This document shows, in pieces, positions 1 through 7,650 of a DNA stretch of 64,000 nucleotides (within the stretch, counting starts at the first letter, position 1; each line of letters begins with the position of its first letter). The translations under genes and the position numbers were made by a program. A model generated the notes under the pieces. It worked only from the letters and a program-made list of their open reading frames with translations, made no database searches and was not told the origin of the DNA. This DNA is from Synechococcus sp. CC9605 (GTDB taxonomy: Bacteria; Cyanobacteriota; Cyanobacteriia; PCC-6307; Cyanobiaceae), in contig NC_007516.1 in the NCBI RefSeq assembly GCF_000012625.1, forward strand, positions 1,674,001 through 1,738,000. The letters are read 5' to 3'.

Positions 1-2
1 GC

Positions 3-314
3 TGCCACCCCGTTGGAGGCCAGGGGCTCAATCTCTGCTGGCGTGATGTGGAAGGCTTGCTGCGCGCCGTGGAGCAGGGCGGCAGCGCCGCAGCAATCGC
101 TCGGCGTTACGGGATGAGCCGCTGGCTCGATGTGCTCCAGGTGGGCGTGGCGACGGATCTCCTGGTGCGGGTGTTCTCCAACCGCCAACCGCTGTTGCTT
201 CCCCTACGGCGCCTGGCTCTGCTGCTGCTGAAGCGGTTCTCTGGGTTGCGCCAACTGAGCTTGCGGGCCATGAGTGACGGCCCCATGCAGCTCTGGCGGG
301 CCTTGCCAAACTGA
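3..314 (+). CDS. C-terminal part of a UbiH/COQ6-type FAD monooxygenase (5' end outside window)
   Basis: Only the last 103 codons are present; the frame is open from the window edge. The segment HPVGGQGLNLCWRDVEGL matches the third FAD-contacting signature of UbiH/VisC/COQ6 flavoprotein hydroxylases (consensus HP-GQG-N---D). These enzymes hydroxylate aromatic or quinone rings with NAD(P)H and O2. The substrate in cyanobacteria is uncertain, so only the family is named. After the motif comes a helical, basic tail typical of the family end. The gene stops 20 bp before a small DUF2949 gene on the same strand. Confidence 0.8.
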   Translation, partial: CHPVGGQGLNLCWRDVEGLLRAVEQGGSAAAIARRYGMSRWLDVLQVGVATDLLVRVFSNRQPLLLPLRRLALLLLKRFSGLRQLSLRAMSDGPMQLWRALPN

Positions 315-334
315 GCCAAGCGTGGGTCGCGACC

Positions 335-547
335 ATGGTCATGTCCAGCCAGCGACAACCCCCAGCGACGGACGCGCTGCTGCAGTTCCTTCAGCTCCGT
401 TTGGGGTTGAGTCCCAGCGCCCTGGACCTGGGGCAACGCCAGGCTGAACTGGAACAAGCGCCTCTCCCAATCGTTCTGTGGAGCTTCGGGTTGTTGAGTT
501 TGCAGCAGTTGGAAGAGGTCTTCGACTGGCAGAACAATCAGCCGTAG
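335..547 (+). CDS. small cyanobacterial DUF2949-like protein
   Basis: 70 residues with no signal peptide or membrane segment. The C-terminal half, [19 protein letters not shown] followed by DWQ, has the pattern of DUF2949, a cyanobacterial family of 60-70 residues with no known function. There are two candidate starts, ATG at 335 and ATG at 341; I keep the first. Its end overlaps the convergent apt gene by about 10 bp. Family assignment is by memory of the pattern and not by a search. Confidence 0.65.
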   Translation: MVMSSQRQPPATDALLQFLQLRLGLSPSALDLGQRQAELEQAPLPIVLWSFGLLSLQQLEEVFDWQNNQP

Positions 548-1101
548 CGCAACAACGCTTCCACGGGTTGGCCCGCAGGCAACGCCCGACGGCCTCCGAA
601 CCCCTCCAGCTCGATCACAAAGGCGAAGCCCACCAAGCAACCACCGGCCTGCTCCACCAGCTGTCCCGTCGCTGCAGCCGTTCCACCGGTGGCTAGCAAG
701 TCGTCCACCACCAGGACCCGGGGTGAATGTTCAAGGGCATCGGCTTGAATCTCGAGCCGATCGGTGCCGTACTCCAAGGCGTAATCCAGACCGACCACCT
801 CACCGGGCAGCTTTCCGGGCTTCCGCACAGGCACGAAGCCAAGCCGTCGGTCGCTGGCCAAAGGTGCCCCGAAAATGAACCCCCGGGATTCGATCCCCAC
901 GATCAGATCAGGCTTCACCTGGTCGCAGATCCGGCCGAACTGGCTGATCACCTCGGCCATGGCCTCGGGCGACCGCAGGAGCGGGTTGATGTCCCGAAAC
1001 AGAATTCCAGGCTTGGGAAAGTCTGGAATTGAGCGAATGTGCGACTGAAGATCCAAATCCAGGTGACGCAATGGCGGTGCCCCTGGCATCATCGCAGCCA
1101 T
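538..1101 (-). CDS. apt: adenine phosphoribosyltransferase
   Basis: Converts adenine and PRPP to AMP in purine salvage, in the cytoplasm. Opening segment [18 protein letters not shown] is characteristic of Apt, [16 protein letters not shown] follows, and [14 protein letters not shown] is the type I PRTase PRPP-binding loop. From the ATG at 1101 the protein is 187 residues, slightly long; ATGs at 1092 and 1089 would give the more usual length. The frame is open farther upstream, but that part is arginine-rich and antisense to the next gene. The start region overlaps head-to-head with the DUF3038-like gene (ATG at 1100), so the two genes must share promoter space. Confidence 0.93.
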   Translation of the reverse strand: MAAMMPGAPPLRHLDLDLQSHIRSIPDFPKPGILFRDINPLLRSPEAMAEVISQFGRICDQVKPDLIVGIESRGFIFGAPLASDRRLGFVPVRKPGKLPGEVVGLDYALEYGTDRLEIQADALEHSPRVLVVDDLLATGGTAAATGQLVEQAGGCLVGFAFVIELEGFGGRRALPAGQPVEALLRYG

Positions 1102-1648
1102 GACTGAAGCTCCAGCCCCCAGCGCACCCACCGACGGCGCGCGCCTCAGCCGGCGGGGCGTCGAGCGCCTCGACCTCTTGCTGCTGACTATCGAGGCTTT
1201 GGATCTCAACGGTGGGGAGGCGATGGTCTGGACCAGTCAGCAGATGGGCCTTCAGGCGCAATTCCCCAACCGAGTTGAACTCTGGAAGCGGCGCTGTCAT
1301 AACCCCCTCCGGCGCACCACCCGGCGGGACCAGCTCAACCCAGTGGACGCCGACTCACTGATCTGCCTGGTGTGTGCCATGGCAGATCGGCTCTACCCCA
1401 TGCTCCACCAGCTCCTCTCGAGCCGCGAACCGGAACAGCTCACCCAACAGCGTTGGCAGTTGTTCCATGAGCGCCTGCGCGACCTCATCGAAGAACGGAT
1501 GAATCAGCGCCGGGAAGCCGTTGTTCGCCTCCTGACCATGGAGCCGGCAGGCCCTCTGCACCGTCAGCTGATCAGCACCCTGGCGTTCTGCGCAGGCCCA
1601 GGAGGAATCGATCGACTCCGCGCAACCCTGCTCGACCCCACGCCTTAG
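1100..1648 (+). CDS. cyanobacterial DUF3038-like protein
   Basis: 182 residues, soluble and helical, rich in Arg and Leu. It resembles the uncharacterised cyanobacterial family DUF3038 (segments [19 protein letters not shown] and [12 protein letters not shown]). It is followed after 7 bp by a DUF4335-like gene; these two families are commonly neighbours in cyanobacteria, which supports both assignments. No catalytic motif is visible. Function unknown. Confidence 0.65.
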   Translation: MTEAPAPSAPTDGARLSRRGVERLDLLLLTIEALDLNGGEAMVWTSQQMGLQAQFPNRVELWKRRCHNPLRRTTRRDQLNPVDADSLICLVCAMADRLYPMLHQLLSSREPEQLTQQRWQLFHERLRDLIEERMNQRREAVVRLLTMEPAGPLHRQLISTLAFCAGPGGIDRLRATLLDPTP

Positions 1649-1655
1649 GCCGACC

Positions 1656-2270
1656 ATGCTGAAAACGACCTACCAATACGAACAGACTGCAGCACGGCTT
1701 GTGGTGGAAGGCTTTCCCGACCTCTCCGCCGGACACTCCAATGAGGCGATCGGCATCCTGTCGTCCTGGCGGCTGCAGTTGATCGGAGCACCGGAACTGG
1801 AAGGAACCCGAGATCATCTCGAGGCTCTGATGGCAGCGGTGATGCCTTACGCCAGACATCGCTTGTCTGGCGTAAGGCGCCGTTTTGGCCAGGAGAGCGG
1901 TTTTGTGAGCATTGCGCCGGATCAGACCAACCATCGGCTGGAACTGCGCAGCAGCCGTGAGGGCGTTGAGCCGTTGCAGCTCAGGCTCGATGACGCCGAA
2001 CTGGCCGATCTGGTGCGTTGCCTCGATCGCTTGCGGCTCGACAGCCGCGTCAAGCTCGCCTGGACGTTCCCCGAGGACCGCCCTTTGAAGCGTCAGGAGA
2101 TCGTCGATCGGATTCCTCTGCAAAAACGCCTCGGACCTCCCCTTCTGGCCGGGATGGCCCTGGCATGCACCATCGCCACGGCGTGGCTTGTTCCTCTGCC
2201 TCCGGAAACCAAGGAGACATCGCCGGCAGCAGCACCGGTGGACAAGCCTGAAACACAGGCCGACCGTTGA
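1656..2270 (+). CDS. cyanobacterial DUF4335-like protein with C-terminal membrane segment
   Basis: 204 residues. The N-terminal part (YQYEQTAARLVVEGFPDLS) and the pairing with the DUF3038-like gene point to DUF4335, an uncharacterised cyanobacterial family. Near residues 160-180 there is one hydrophobic segment (LLAGMALACTIATAWLVPL), then a short acidic and proline-rich tail, so the protein is probably membrane-anchored at its C-terminus. A perfect 15-bp inverted repeat (1844-1878) lies inside the coding region and encodes part of PYARHRLSGVRR. Probably co-transcribed with the gene before it. Confidence 0.65.
   Translation: MLKTTYQYEQTAARLVVEGFPDLSAGHSNEAIGILSSWRLQLIGAPELEGTRDHLEALMAAVMPYARHRLSGVRRRFGQESGFVSIAPDQTNHRLELRSSREGVEPLQLRLDDAELADLVRCLDRLRLDSRVKLAWTFPEDRPLKRQEIVDRIPLQKRLGPPLLAGMALACTIATAWLVPLPPETKETSPAAAPVDKPETQADR
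1844..1878. repeat. perfect 15-bp inverted repeat, 5-nt loop, inside a coding sequence
   Basis: GCCTTACGCCAGACA (1844-1858) is followed by the loop TCGCT and then by its exact reverse complement TGTCTGGCGTAAGGC (1864-1878). The frame of the DUF4335-like gene stays open through it. There is no U-run, so it is not a terminator. A strong mRNA hairpin is expected. Confidence 0.95.
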
Positions 2271-2329
2271 CGTGCAGGAAACACGCTTCAGAATCGCCGC
2301 ATTGACGGCACTCTGATCTGCACCATGCC

Positions 2330-2698
2330 ATGAGGAAGGCGCGCCGTAACAGCAAACTCGACCAACGACGGGTCTTCCGCCCCCGCCGCCACTTCCCTTA
2401 TGGCCCCGTCCTGCGCCAACTAGCGGTCGTCGTTCTGATGCTGGCTGCTGTCGCTGGCATCGCTGTGCTTCTGCACCAGTTGCCCCAGCAGGTCGACATC
2501 ATGCTGCTGCTGAGCAAGGCCATCGATGATCTGATCGGTGGTGTTCAGCAACTGCTGGAAGCCATGCTAGGTCTCGCTGCTATTGTGCTGATCGCGGCTA
2601 TCGCGGTCGTGGCGGTCATCCTCCTGCTTGGTGCGCTCTGGAGGTTGATTCGCATCATCCGATTGGTGATCGCTCCTCCCGCGAAGGGTCCCCGCTAA
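2330..2698 (+). CDS. small two-helix membrane protein, function unknown
   Basis: 122 residues. A basic N-terminus (MRKARRNSKLDQRR...) precedes a first hydrophobic helix around residues 30-50 and a second long one around residues 78-105. The positive-inside rule suggests a cytoplasmic N-terminus. No family recognised. It ends overlapping the convergent EF-hand gene by 4 bp. Confidence 0.6.
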   Translation: MRKARRNSKLDQRRVFRPRRHFPYGPVLRQLAVVVLMLAAVAGIAVLLHQLPQQVDIMLLLSKAIDDLIGGVQQLLEAMLGLAAIVLIAAIAVVAVILLLGALWRLIRIIRLVIAPPAKGPR

Positions 2699-3147
2699 CG
2701 CGGCGCCAGGGAGCGCTGATGGTTCCACAACTCCTGAAGGGTCACTGTTCCATCTCGATCACCATCCAAGGCCTTGAAGTTGCGACTGATCCAGGGGATG
2801 CGCTTCGCTTCTTTTCGATCCAGGCGACGGTTCCGATCACGGTCGGCTTTCTTGAAATGACGTTTCAGGCGTGGGCCGCTCGGGGATGAGTCCTGAAGAC
2901 GCAAATCCTCCAGCAGGAGATAGGAGCGATTGTTCTGGCGTTTGAGCACACGCCTCAGGGCACGTCGACCCTGCACTTCCGAGGCATCCAATCGACCGTC
3001 TCTGTTGACGTCCAAACGGATGAACAGAGTCTCCATCCTGGTGCTGTAGACACGCATGGTCTTGTCACCCGGGGCGGCCTGCAACGCCATGGGGCTCAGC
3101 GCCAATGCCAACGGGCCGAGCACACGGAGGGCTTTTGGCGCAGTCAT
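2695..3147 (-). CDS. secreted EF-hand protein
   Basis: 150 residues with an N-terminal signal peptide (hydrophobic LGPLALALSPMALQA, likely cleavage after AQA-like LQA). Three EF-hand type calcium loops are visible: DVNRDGRLDASE (about residues 46-57), DRDRNRRLDRKE (about 102-113) and DGDRDGTVTLQE (about 128-139). Loops one and three have the Asp, Asn/Asp, Asp, Gly and Glu ligands in canonical positions; loop two is basic and lacks the central Gly. Likely a periplasmic or exported calcium-binding protein. Role unknown. Confidence 0.8.
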   Translation of the reverse strand: MTAPKALRVLGPLALALSPMALQAAPGDKTMRVYSTRMETLFIRLDVNRDGRLDASEVQGRRALRRVLKRQNNRSYLLLEDLRLQDSSPSGPRLKRHFKKADRDRNRRLDRKEAKRIPWISRNFKALDGDRDGTVTLQELWNHQRSLAPR

Positions 3148-3283
3148 GCCACCAGCCTATGGAGCGTGAGCAGCTCTGACGATGACTGATGCATGACCAG
3201 CGGCTGCTGAGCTGTGACTGGGTCCTACCGGAGAGGGACAGATGCCAAGCCACTGCATACCATCAGCCCATCCGCTGATGGGC

Positions 3284-4009
3284 ATGTCCAGAGACACCAT
3301 GATCTGGTTGGTGGACGACGACCCGGAGCTGAGAAAGATGGTCGGCACTTACCTGATAGACCAGGGCTACGACGTGCGCAGCCTCTGCGATGTGAAGCAA
3401 TTCGAGGCACGTCTGGAATGCCAACGCCCAGATCTGGTGGTCCTCGACTTGATGCTTCCCGGCGACGACGGATTGACGGCACTGCGGAGGCTTCGGGATG
3501 CCGGCGATGATCTGCCTGTTGTGATGCTGACCGCGCGCGCCGATGGGGTTGATCGGATCATCGGCCTCGAGCAAGGTGCCGATGACTATCTGGCCAAACC
3601 GTTCCTGCCCAGGGAACTGACGGCTCGAATTGAAGCCGTGCTCAGGCGGCGCAATGCCATGCCGGCGGGAACACCGGTGGAATGTGGGGAATGCATCCGC
3701 TTTGGCGACAACCAACTCGATCTCTCCGCCCGCACCTTGCTGCAGAACAACCAGCCGGTGGTGATCACCAGCGGTGAGTTCAGCCTTCTGGCCGCCTTTG
3801 TGCGTTATCCCCATCGCCCCCTCTCGCGGGAACGCCTGATTGAACTGGCCCGAGGTCCAGGGAGCGACACCGACAGCCGCAGCATGGACGTTCAGGTGTC
3901 GCGGGTGCGCAAGCTGGTGGAACCGGATCCCACCCGCCCGCGCTATGTGCAAACGGTTTGGGGCTATGGCTACGTGTTTGTGCCAGACGGCACGCCGAGA
4001 TCCCGCTGA
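3284..4009 (+). CDS. OmpR-like two-component response regulator
   Basis: About 241 residues from the ATG at 3284 (ATG 3299 is an alternative just before IWLVDDDPELR). Receiver domain: acidic pocket DDD, phospho-acceptor Asp in LVVLDLMLPGDDGL, Lys in DDYLAKPFLPREL. The C-terminal winged-helix domain ends VQTVWGYGYVFVPDG. The segments LDLMLPGDDGL, LTSGEF-like VITSGEFSLLAAF and VQTVWGYGYVFVPDG are strikingly like enterobacterial OmpR, more so than the cyanobacterial RpaA/RpaB type. The cognate kinase gene begins 1 bp after the stop. Target genes cannot be told from the sequence; osmotic or envelope regulation is a guess from the family. Confidence 0.9.
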   Translation: MSRDTMIWLVDDDPELRKMVGTYLIDQGYDVRSLCDVKQFEARLECQRPDLVVLDLMLPGDDGLTALRRLRDAGDDLPVVMLTARADGVDRIIGLEQGADDYLAKPFLPRELTARIEAVLRRRNAMPAGTPVECGECIRFGDNQLDLSARTLLQNNQPVVITSGEFSLLAAFVRYPHRPLSRERLIELARGPGSDTDSRSMDVQVSRVRKLVEPDPTRPRYVQTVWGYGYVFVPDGTPRSR

Positions 4010-4010
4010 G

Positions 4011-5336
4011 ATGCCTCGCCAACGGGGACTGAGTAGAGGTCTGGCTCGCTTCGGTGCCTGGGGAACGGCCCTGCTGGCCTGTTGGATGCTGGCACTCTTG
4101 CTGCTGCAAGCTCTGTTCGGCCGGCAACTGGAGCGGATTCAGACGCTGCAACTGGGGCGGGATCTGGCGTTGAACATCCGCCTCGCCGAATTGACTCTGG
4201 AGCGTTACCCACCTGCACTGATCAGCGAACTGACCGGTCTGGAACTTCAAGTAAGTGAACGACCAGCAGCTCCAGGTCGAGAAACGCAGGCCTCGGCCCA
4301 GCGACGCCAGGAGCTGAAGCAGGTGCTTTGCTCTCGTCTCTCGCACTGCCGTGTGCTCCGGGCTGCCCCCAGCAGGGCAGGCACACCAGAGGTGTGGATT
4401 GAACTGTTCTCTCCCCTGGAACCGGTCTGGCTGCGCACCCCCCTGCCCATGGCGCGCGCCTTGCCGCCGCCGCCAACACTGCTGCTGCTGGCCCTGGTGG
4501 GCGCTGTGGTGATGACCGGGGTGTTGTATCTGCTGCTGGATGTCGCCCGTCCTCTTCGCAAGCTTGAGGACGCGGTCTCTCGGGTGGGAGGAGACACCAA
4601 CCGCGATCCTGTCCCCGAAGAAGGTTCAGCAGAAGTCCGCCGGATCTCCCGGCGCTTCAATGCAATGGTGACCCGACTGGCTGAAGGGGAAAGAGAACGC
4701 GCCACGATGCTTGCTGGCATCGCCCACGATCTGCGAGCACCCCTCACACGGCTGCAGTTCCGTTTGTCGATGCCGGAGCTAAACGCCGAGGAACGAACCC
4801 GCTGCCAAAGCGATCTGGAGGCTTTGGAGCGCATTACAGGCCAGTTTCTGCTGTATGCCGGAGGCGGTGAGCGGGAAGAGTGCGTTGCCTGTCCGTTGGA
4901 TCAATGGCTGGCTGAAGCTGTGGCGGGGCACCCGAAGGACCAACTGAAGCTCGAGCTCAGTCCGATCCATTTACGGATTCGACCGGTTGCCCTCAGCCGC
5001 GCCGTGAGCAACCTGGTCGACAACGCCTTCAATCATGGCAACACACCGGTTGTCGTTCGGCTGCGCAAGCAAGGAGCTGAGGTCACGATTGAAGTGTGGG
5101 ACCAGGGGAAGGGAATGCCCACCAACGCCTGGGAACGGGCCCTGCAACCTTTTCAGCGCCTGGATTCAGCACGAGGGCGTCAAGGCCATTGCGGCCTGGG
5201 ACTGGCGATCGTTAACCATGTGGTTCGCACCCACGCTGGACGGCTCAGTTTTCGCCAGGGGAACGGCGATCCGGGCCGCTTTGCCGTGATCATCAACCTT
5301 CCGCTGAATGAGACGAAAGAGCCGGACATTCCGTAA
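4011..5336 (+). CDS. EnvZ-like sensor histidine kinase
   Basis: 441 residues from the ATG directly after the regulator stop. There are two membrane helices (about residues 12-32 and 155-178) bracketing a short periplasmic domain, then a HAMP-like region. The dimerisation/phosphoacceptor helix has the H-box IAHDLRAPLTRLQFRL, followed by the ATPase domain with N-box NLVDNAFNHG, G1 DQGKGMP and G2 GLGLAIVN. The H-box resembles EnvZ (HDLRTPLTR). It presumably phosphorylates the OmpR-like regulator encoded in front of it. The frame is open farther upstream, but that part is antiparallel noise inside the regulator gene. Confidence 0.9.
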   Translation: MPRQRGLSRGLARFGAWGTALLACWMLALLLLQALFGRQLERIQTLQLGRDLALNIRLAELTLERYPPALISELTGLELQVSERPAAPGRETQASAQRRQELKQVLCSRLSHCRVLRAAPSRAGTPEVWIELFSPLEPVWLRTPLPMARALPPPPTLLLLALVGAVVMTGVLYLLLDVARPLRKLEDAVSRVGGDTNRDPVPEEGSAEVRRISRRFNAMVTRLAEGERERATMLAGIAHDLRAPLTRLQFRLSMPELNAEERTRCQSDLEALERITGQFLLYAGGGEREECVACPLDQWLAEAVAGHPKDQLKLELSPIHLRIRPVALSRAVSNLVDNAFNHGNTPVVVRLRKQGAEVTIEVWDQGKGMPTNAWERALQPFQRLDSARGRQGHCGLGLAIVNHVVRTHAGRLSFRQGNGDPGRFAVIINLPLNETKEPDIP

Positions 5337-5404
5337 AAACCCTGTTGGGATCCTGCCCTCAGATGACATCACTGGCAGAAATGAACTGGCGATCCACCTC
5401 AAGC

Positions 5405-6319
5405 ATGAGCCAGTCCAGCGACCACGACATGACAGCCGTTCTCGAGGCCATCGATCACTACAGCGATGGCGATGTTGACCGTCCGCAGGAAATCATGGTG
5501 GAACTGCAGGAGGGATTTTCCAACAAGCACAAACGGCTGAACAAAAAGGTCTACGAAAAAGAGCTGGCCAAACTCCAGACGGAACTGGTCAAAATGCAGT
5601 ACTGGGTGAAAGCCACCGGCTTTCGCATGATCATCCTGTTTGAAGGGCGAGACGCCGCAGGCAAGGGAGGGTCGATCAAACGGCTGACTGAGCCCTTGAA
5701 CCCAAGGGGATGTCGAGTGGTGGCCCTGGGCACGCCTTCCGAGCATCAGAAAAGCCAGTGGTACTTCCAGCGCTATGTGGAGCATTTTCCAAGTGCTGGA
5801 GAAATCGTTGTTTTTGACCGGAGCTGGTACAACCGCGCCGGTGTGGAAAAGGTGATGGGCTTCGCGACACGCGAACAGGTGGAGCAGTTTTATGTCTCGT
5901 GCCCACAATTTGAGCAAATGCTGGTGCAGGACGGAATCCTGCTGCTCAAATACTGGTTCTCCATTAACGATGATGAACAGGAGAAGCGTTTCCAGGAACG
6001 CATTGATAACGAAGAGCGTCGCTGGAAGATGAGTCCGATGGACATCGAGTCACGCAACCGCTGGGTGGAGTATTCGAAAGCAAAGGACACCATGTTTGCC
6101 AAGACGCACATCCCGGAAGCCCCATGGTTCACCGTGGAGGCCAATGACAAGCGCCGCGCGCGCCTGAATTGCCTGCGTCACATTCTCAGCAAGGTGCCCT
6201 ACGAAGACATGACACCTCCACCCATCAAGATGCCCAAGCGCCCAAAGCAAGGAAGCTACAAACGGCCTCCTTTTAACGAGCAATTCTTTGTTCCAAACAA
6301 CTATCCCTACAAGGACTAA
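5405..6319 (+). CDS. ppk2: polyphosphate kinase 2 (PPK2 family)
   Basis: About 304 residues from ATG 5405 (in-frame ATGs at 5363 and 5381 are possible). PPK2 transfers phosphate between polyphosphate and nucleoside di- or monophosphates. Walker A is GRDAAGKGG, the Walker B region is VVFDRSWYNRAGVE, and the lid region contains RRWKMSPMD. The single-domain length and these motifs suggest the class I (nucleoside diphosphate) type; direction and nucleotide preference are not readable. Marine cyanobacteria store phosphate as polyphosphate, so a role in phosphate or energy storage is likely. Confidence 0.93.
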   Translation: MSQSSDHDMTAVLEAIDHYSDGDVDRPQEIMVELQEGFSNKHKRLNKKVYEKELAKLQTELVKMQYWVKATGFRMIILFEGRDAAGKGGSIKRLTEPLNPRGCRVVALGTPSEHQKSQWYFQRYVEHFPSAGEIVVFDRSWYNRAGVEKVMGFATREQVEQFYVSCPQFEQMLVQDGILLLKYWFSINDDEQEKRFQERIDNEERRWKMSPMDIESRNRWVEYSKAKDTMFAKTHIPEAPWFTVEANDKRRARLNCLRHILSKVPYEDMTPPPIKMPKRPKQGSYKRPPFNEQFFVPNNYPYKD

Positions 6320-6361
6320 ACAAGCGACTCCACCACAAAAAATTAGGTTGTGAACCCAATC

Positions 6362-6400
6362 AACCCATCGATCTGACTCCCACAGACAGACCGATGGGTT
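6362..6400. terminator. hairpin between convergent genes, possible terminator
   Basis: AACCCATCG (6362-6370) and CGATGGGTT (6392-6400) are perfect complements separated by 21 nt. It lies between ppk2 and the convergent small membrane gene. No U-run follows directly on either strand, so termination is only a suggestion. Confidence 0.35.
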
Positions 6401-6438
6401 CGACAAGTCTGAAGCGATTGAAATCCACGCACGTCAAA

Positions 6439-6750
6439 TCAATACACAAACCAACAGAACAAATAGATCAACAGCGACAAACCAAAGACCAACATTCCGA
6501 TCGAGGTTTTAATCCGCATCCACTTTTTGTCCCACTTGTAGGGAGCCATCACCACGATCGTAAAAAACGTCAAAGCGGCATACACAACCAAGGTGTGCTT
6601 GGGATGCTCCTTGGCGACCAACATACTCACGCCATGCCAGAAGAATGTGAGCATCGAGGCATAGGACGAAATCGCTCCGAGGTTGTAAAGCAACTCTTTG
6701 CGCTTTTTGAGTTGACCACCAATTGATTGCTGAAGGCCCATTAGGGACAT
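6439..6750 (-). CDS. small membrane protein, function unknown
   Basis: 103 residues with three hydrophobic stretches (around SSYASMLTFFWHGVSMLV, TLVVYAALTFFTIVVMA and SIGMLVFGLSLLIYLFCW). The N-terminus is short and basic (QLKKRKELL). No family recognised. It is convergent with ppk2 and divergent from the next small membrane gene. Slightly AT-richer than its neighbours. Confidence 0.6.
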   Translation of the reverse strand: MSLMGLQQSIGGQLKKRKELLYNLGAISSYASMLTFFWHGVSMLVAKEHPKHTLVVYAALTFFTIVVMAPYKWDKKWMRIKTSIGMLVFGLSLLIYLFCWFVY

Positions 6751-6861
6751 CCAAGGGATGAGAACTTCAACTTAGCGATTCGATCTTGATATTCACATTC
6801 CAAGAAATACAGGGCGTGTCATCTGAAGCCGGCTTGAGCCCAGACAACAGCACGCTTTAAG

Positions 6862-7125
6862 GTGATCGACCATCCAACTCAGCAGGCTTTGCTCGGTTCC
6901 TGGCAAGTCCTAATGCGGTGTATCGCCAGCGCACTGTTCCTGGTGGCCCATGGTCTGTTGGTGCTGGAGCACATCACCATTGGAACGGCACTGCATGGGA
7001 TTGCGGAGTTGTTCCTTGCCCCCTGGGCCATCCGCCACAAAGCTTGGGACATCATCGTGATCGGACTGATTTTTTGCGTCTTCGACCTGTGGGGAACGCT
7101 GCGCTTGACCGGCGTATTGGTCTAA
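6862..7125 (+). CDS. small membrane protein, function unknown
   Basis: 87 residues if the GTG at 6862 is the start; ATG 6913 would give about 70. It has two to three hydrophobic segments (ASALFLVAHGLLVLEHITIG, LFLAPWAI and DIIVIGLIFCVFDLW). No recognised motif. The region 7126-7290 behind it holds no convincing gene. Confidence 0.55.
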   Translation: MIDHPTQQALLGSWQVLMRCIASALFLVAHGLLVLEHITIGTALHGIAELFLAPWAIRHKAWDIIVIGLIFCVFDLWGTLRLTGVLV

Positions 7126-7290
7126 AGCCCCTTAACCACTGAGACGCTGGGACCAGAAACCAAAAAGCTGCCACGACGACCAAAGGAACATCCCAAGGAA
7201 GACCCAGTTGAGCCATGCGGGACGTCGGTCGTTTTCAAACATCCTTTGGAGAGCGAAAGGCGATGCCTGACCTTATCGGTGCAACCCGGA

Positions 7291-7536
7291 TCACTTCGCC
7301 GAGGAACTCCAATCGGCCGAACGAAACGACACATTGGCGCCACCACTGCGTTTCAGATCGTGCATGCCCTCCAGCTGGTTGTACACCGACAGCAGCTGCC
7401 GGCGCATGTGGTCTGTATGGGGCAGATCAGCGATCAAACGCAGCACATCCTCCAAGGATCGTTTGGCGTCAATGACCAAACGACAATCGGGGCTGCCAGG
7501 TTCGTCACGCATCAGTTTAGAAACGAATACATCCAT
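7291..7536 (-). CDS. small soluble hypothetical protein
   Basis: 81 residues. The central part (CRLVIDAKRSLEDVLRLIAD) looks like a normal folded protein, with a polar serine-rich end. Family not recognised. A short tandem repeat (7586-7616) lies upstream of its start, between it and the end of the arsJ gene, and could be part of its promoter region. Confidence 0.5.
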   Translation of the reverse strand: MDVFVSKLMRDEPGSPDCRLVIDAKRSLEDVLRLIADLPHTDHMRRQLLSVYNQLEGMHDLKRSGGANVSFRSADWSSSAK

Positions 7537-7585
7537 TCAGCAGAAAATCCCTGTTCGAGGGTGTCTGAATGCCTACCAACTCAGC

Positions 7586-7616
7586 GATATTCAGCAGATA
7601 TCCAGCAGATATTCAG
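7586..7616. repeat. 2.8 copies of an 11-bp tandem repeat
   Basis: GATATTCAGCA (7586-7596), GATATCCAGCA (7597-7607) and GATATTCAG (7608-7616) are head-to-tail copies with one mismatch. They lie in the non-coding gap between arsJ and the 81-residue gene. Unit length matches one turn of B-DNA, as expected for repeated protein-binding sites on one face. Confidence 0.85.
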
Positions 7617-7650
7617 AGTTTGGCCTCGTCCTGCTTCGCCCATGCCTTGA

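Noticed and set aside
7056-7216. Minus-strand frame MAQLGLPWDVPLVVVAAFWF... with one membrane helix
   Set aside because: It runs into an Arg-rich antisense tail inside the gene at 6862-7125 and has no ribosome site; kept only as a weak possibility.
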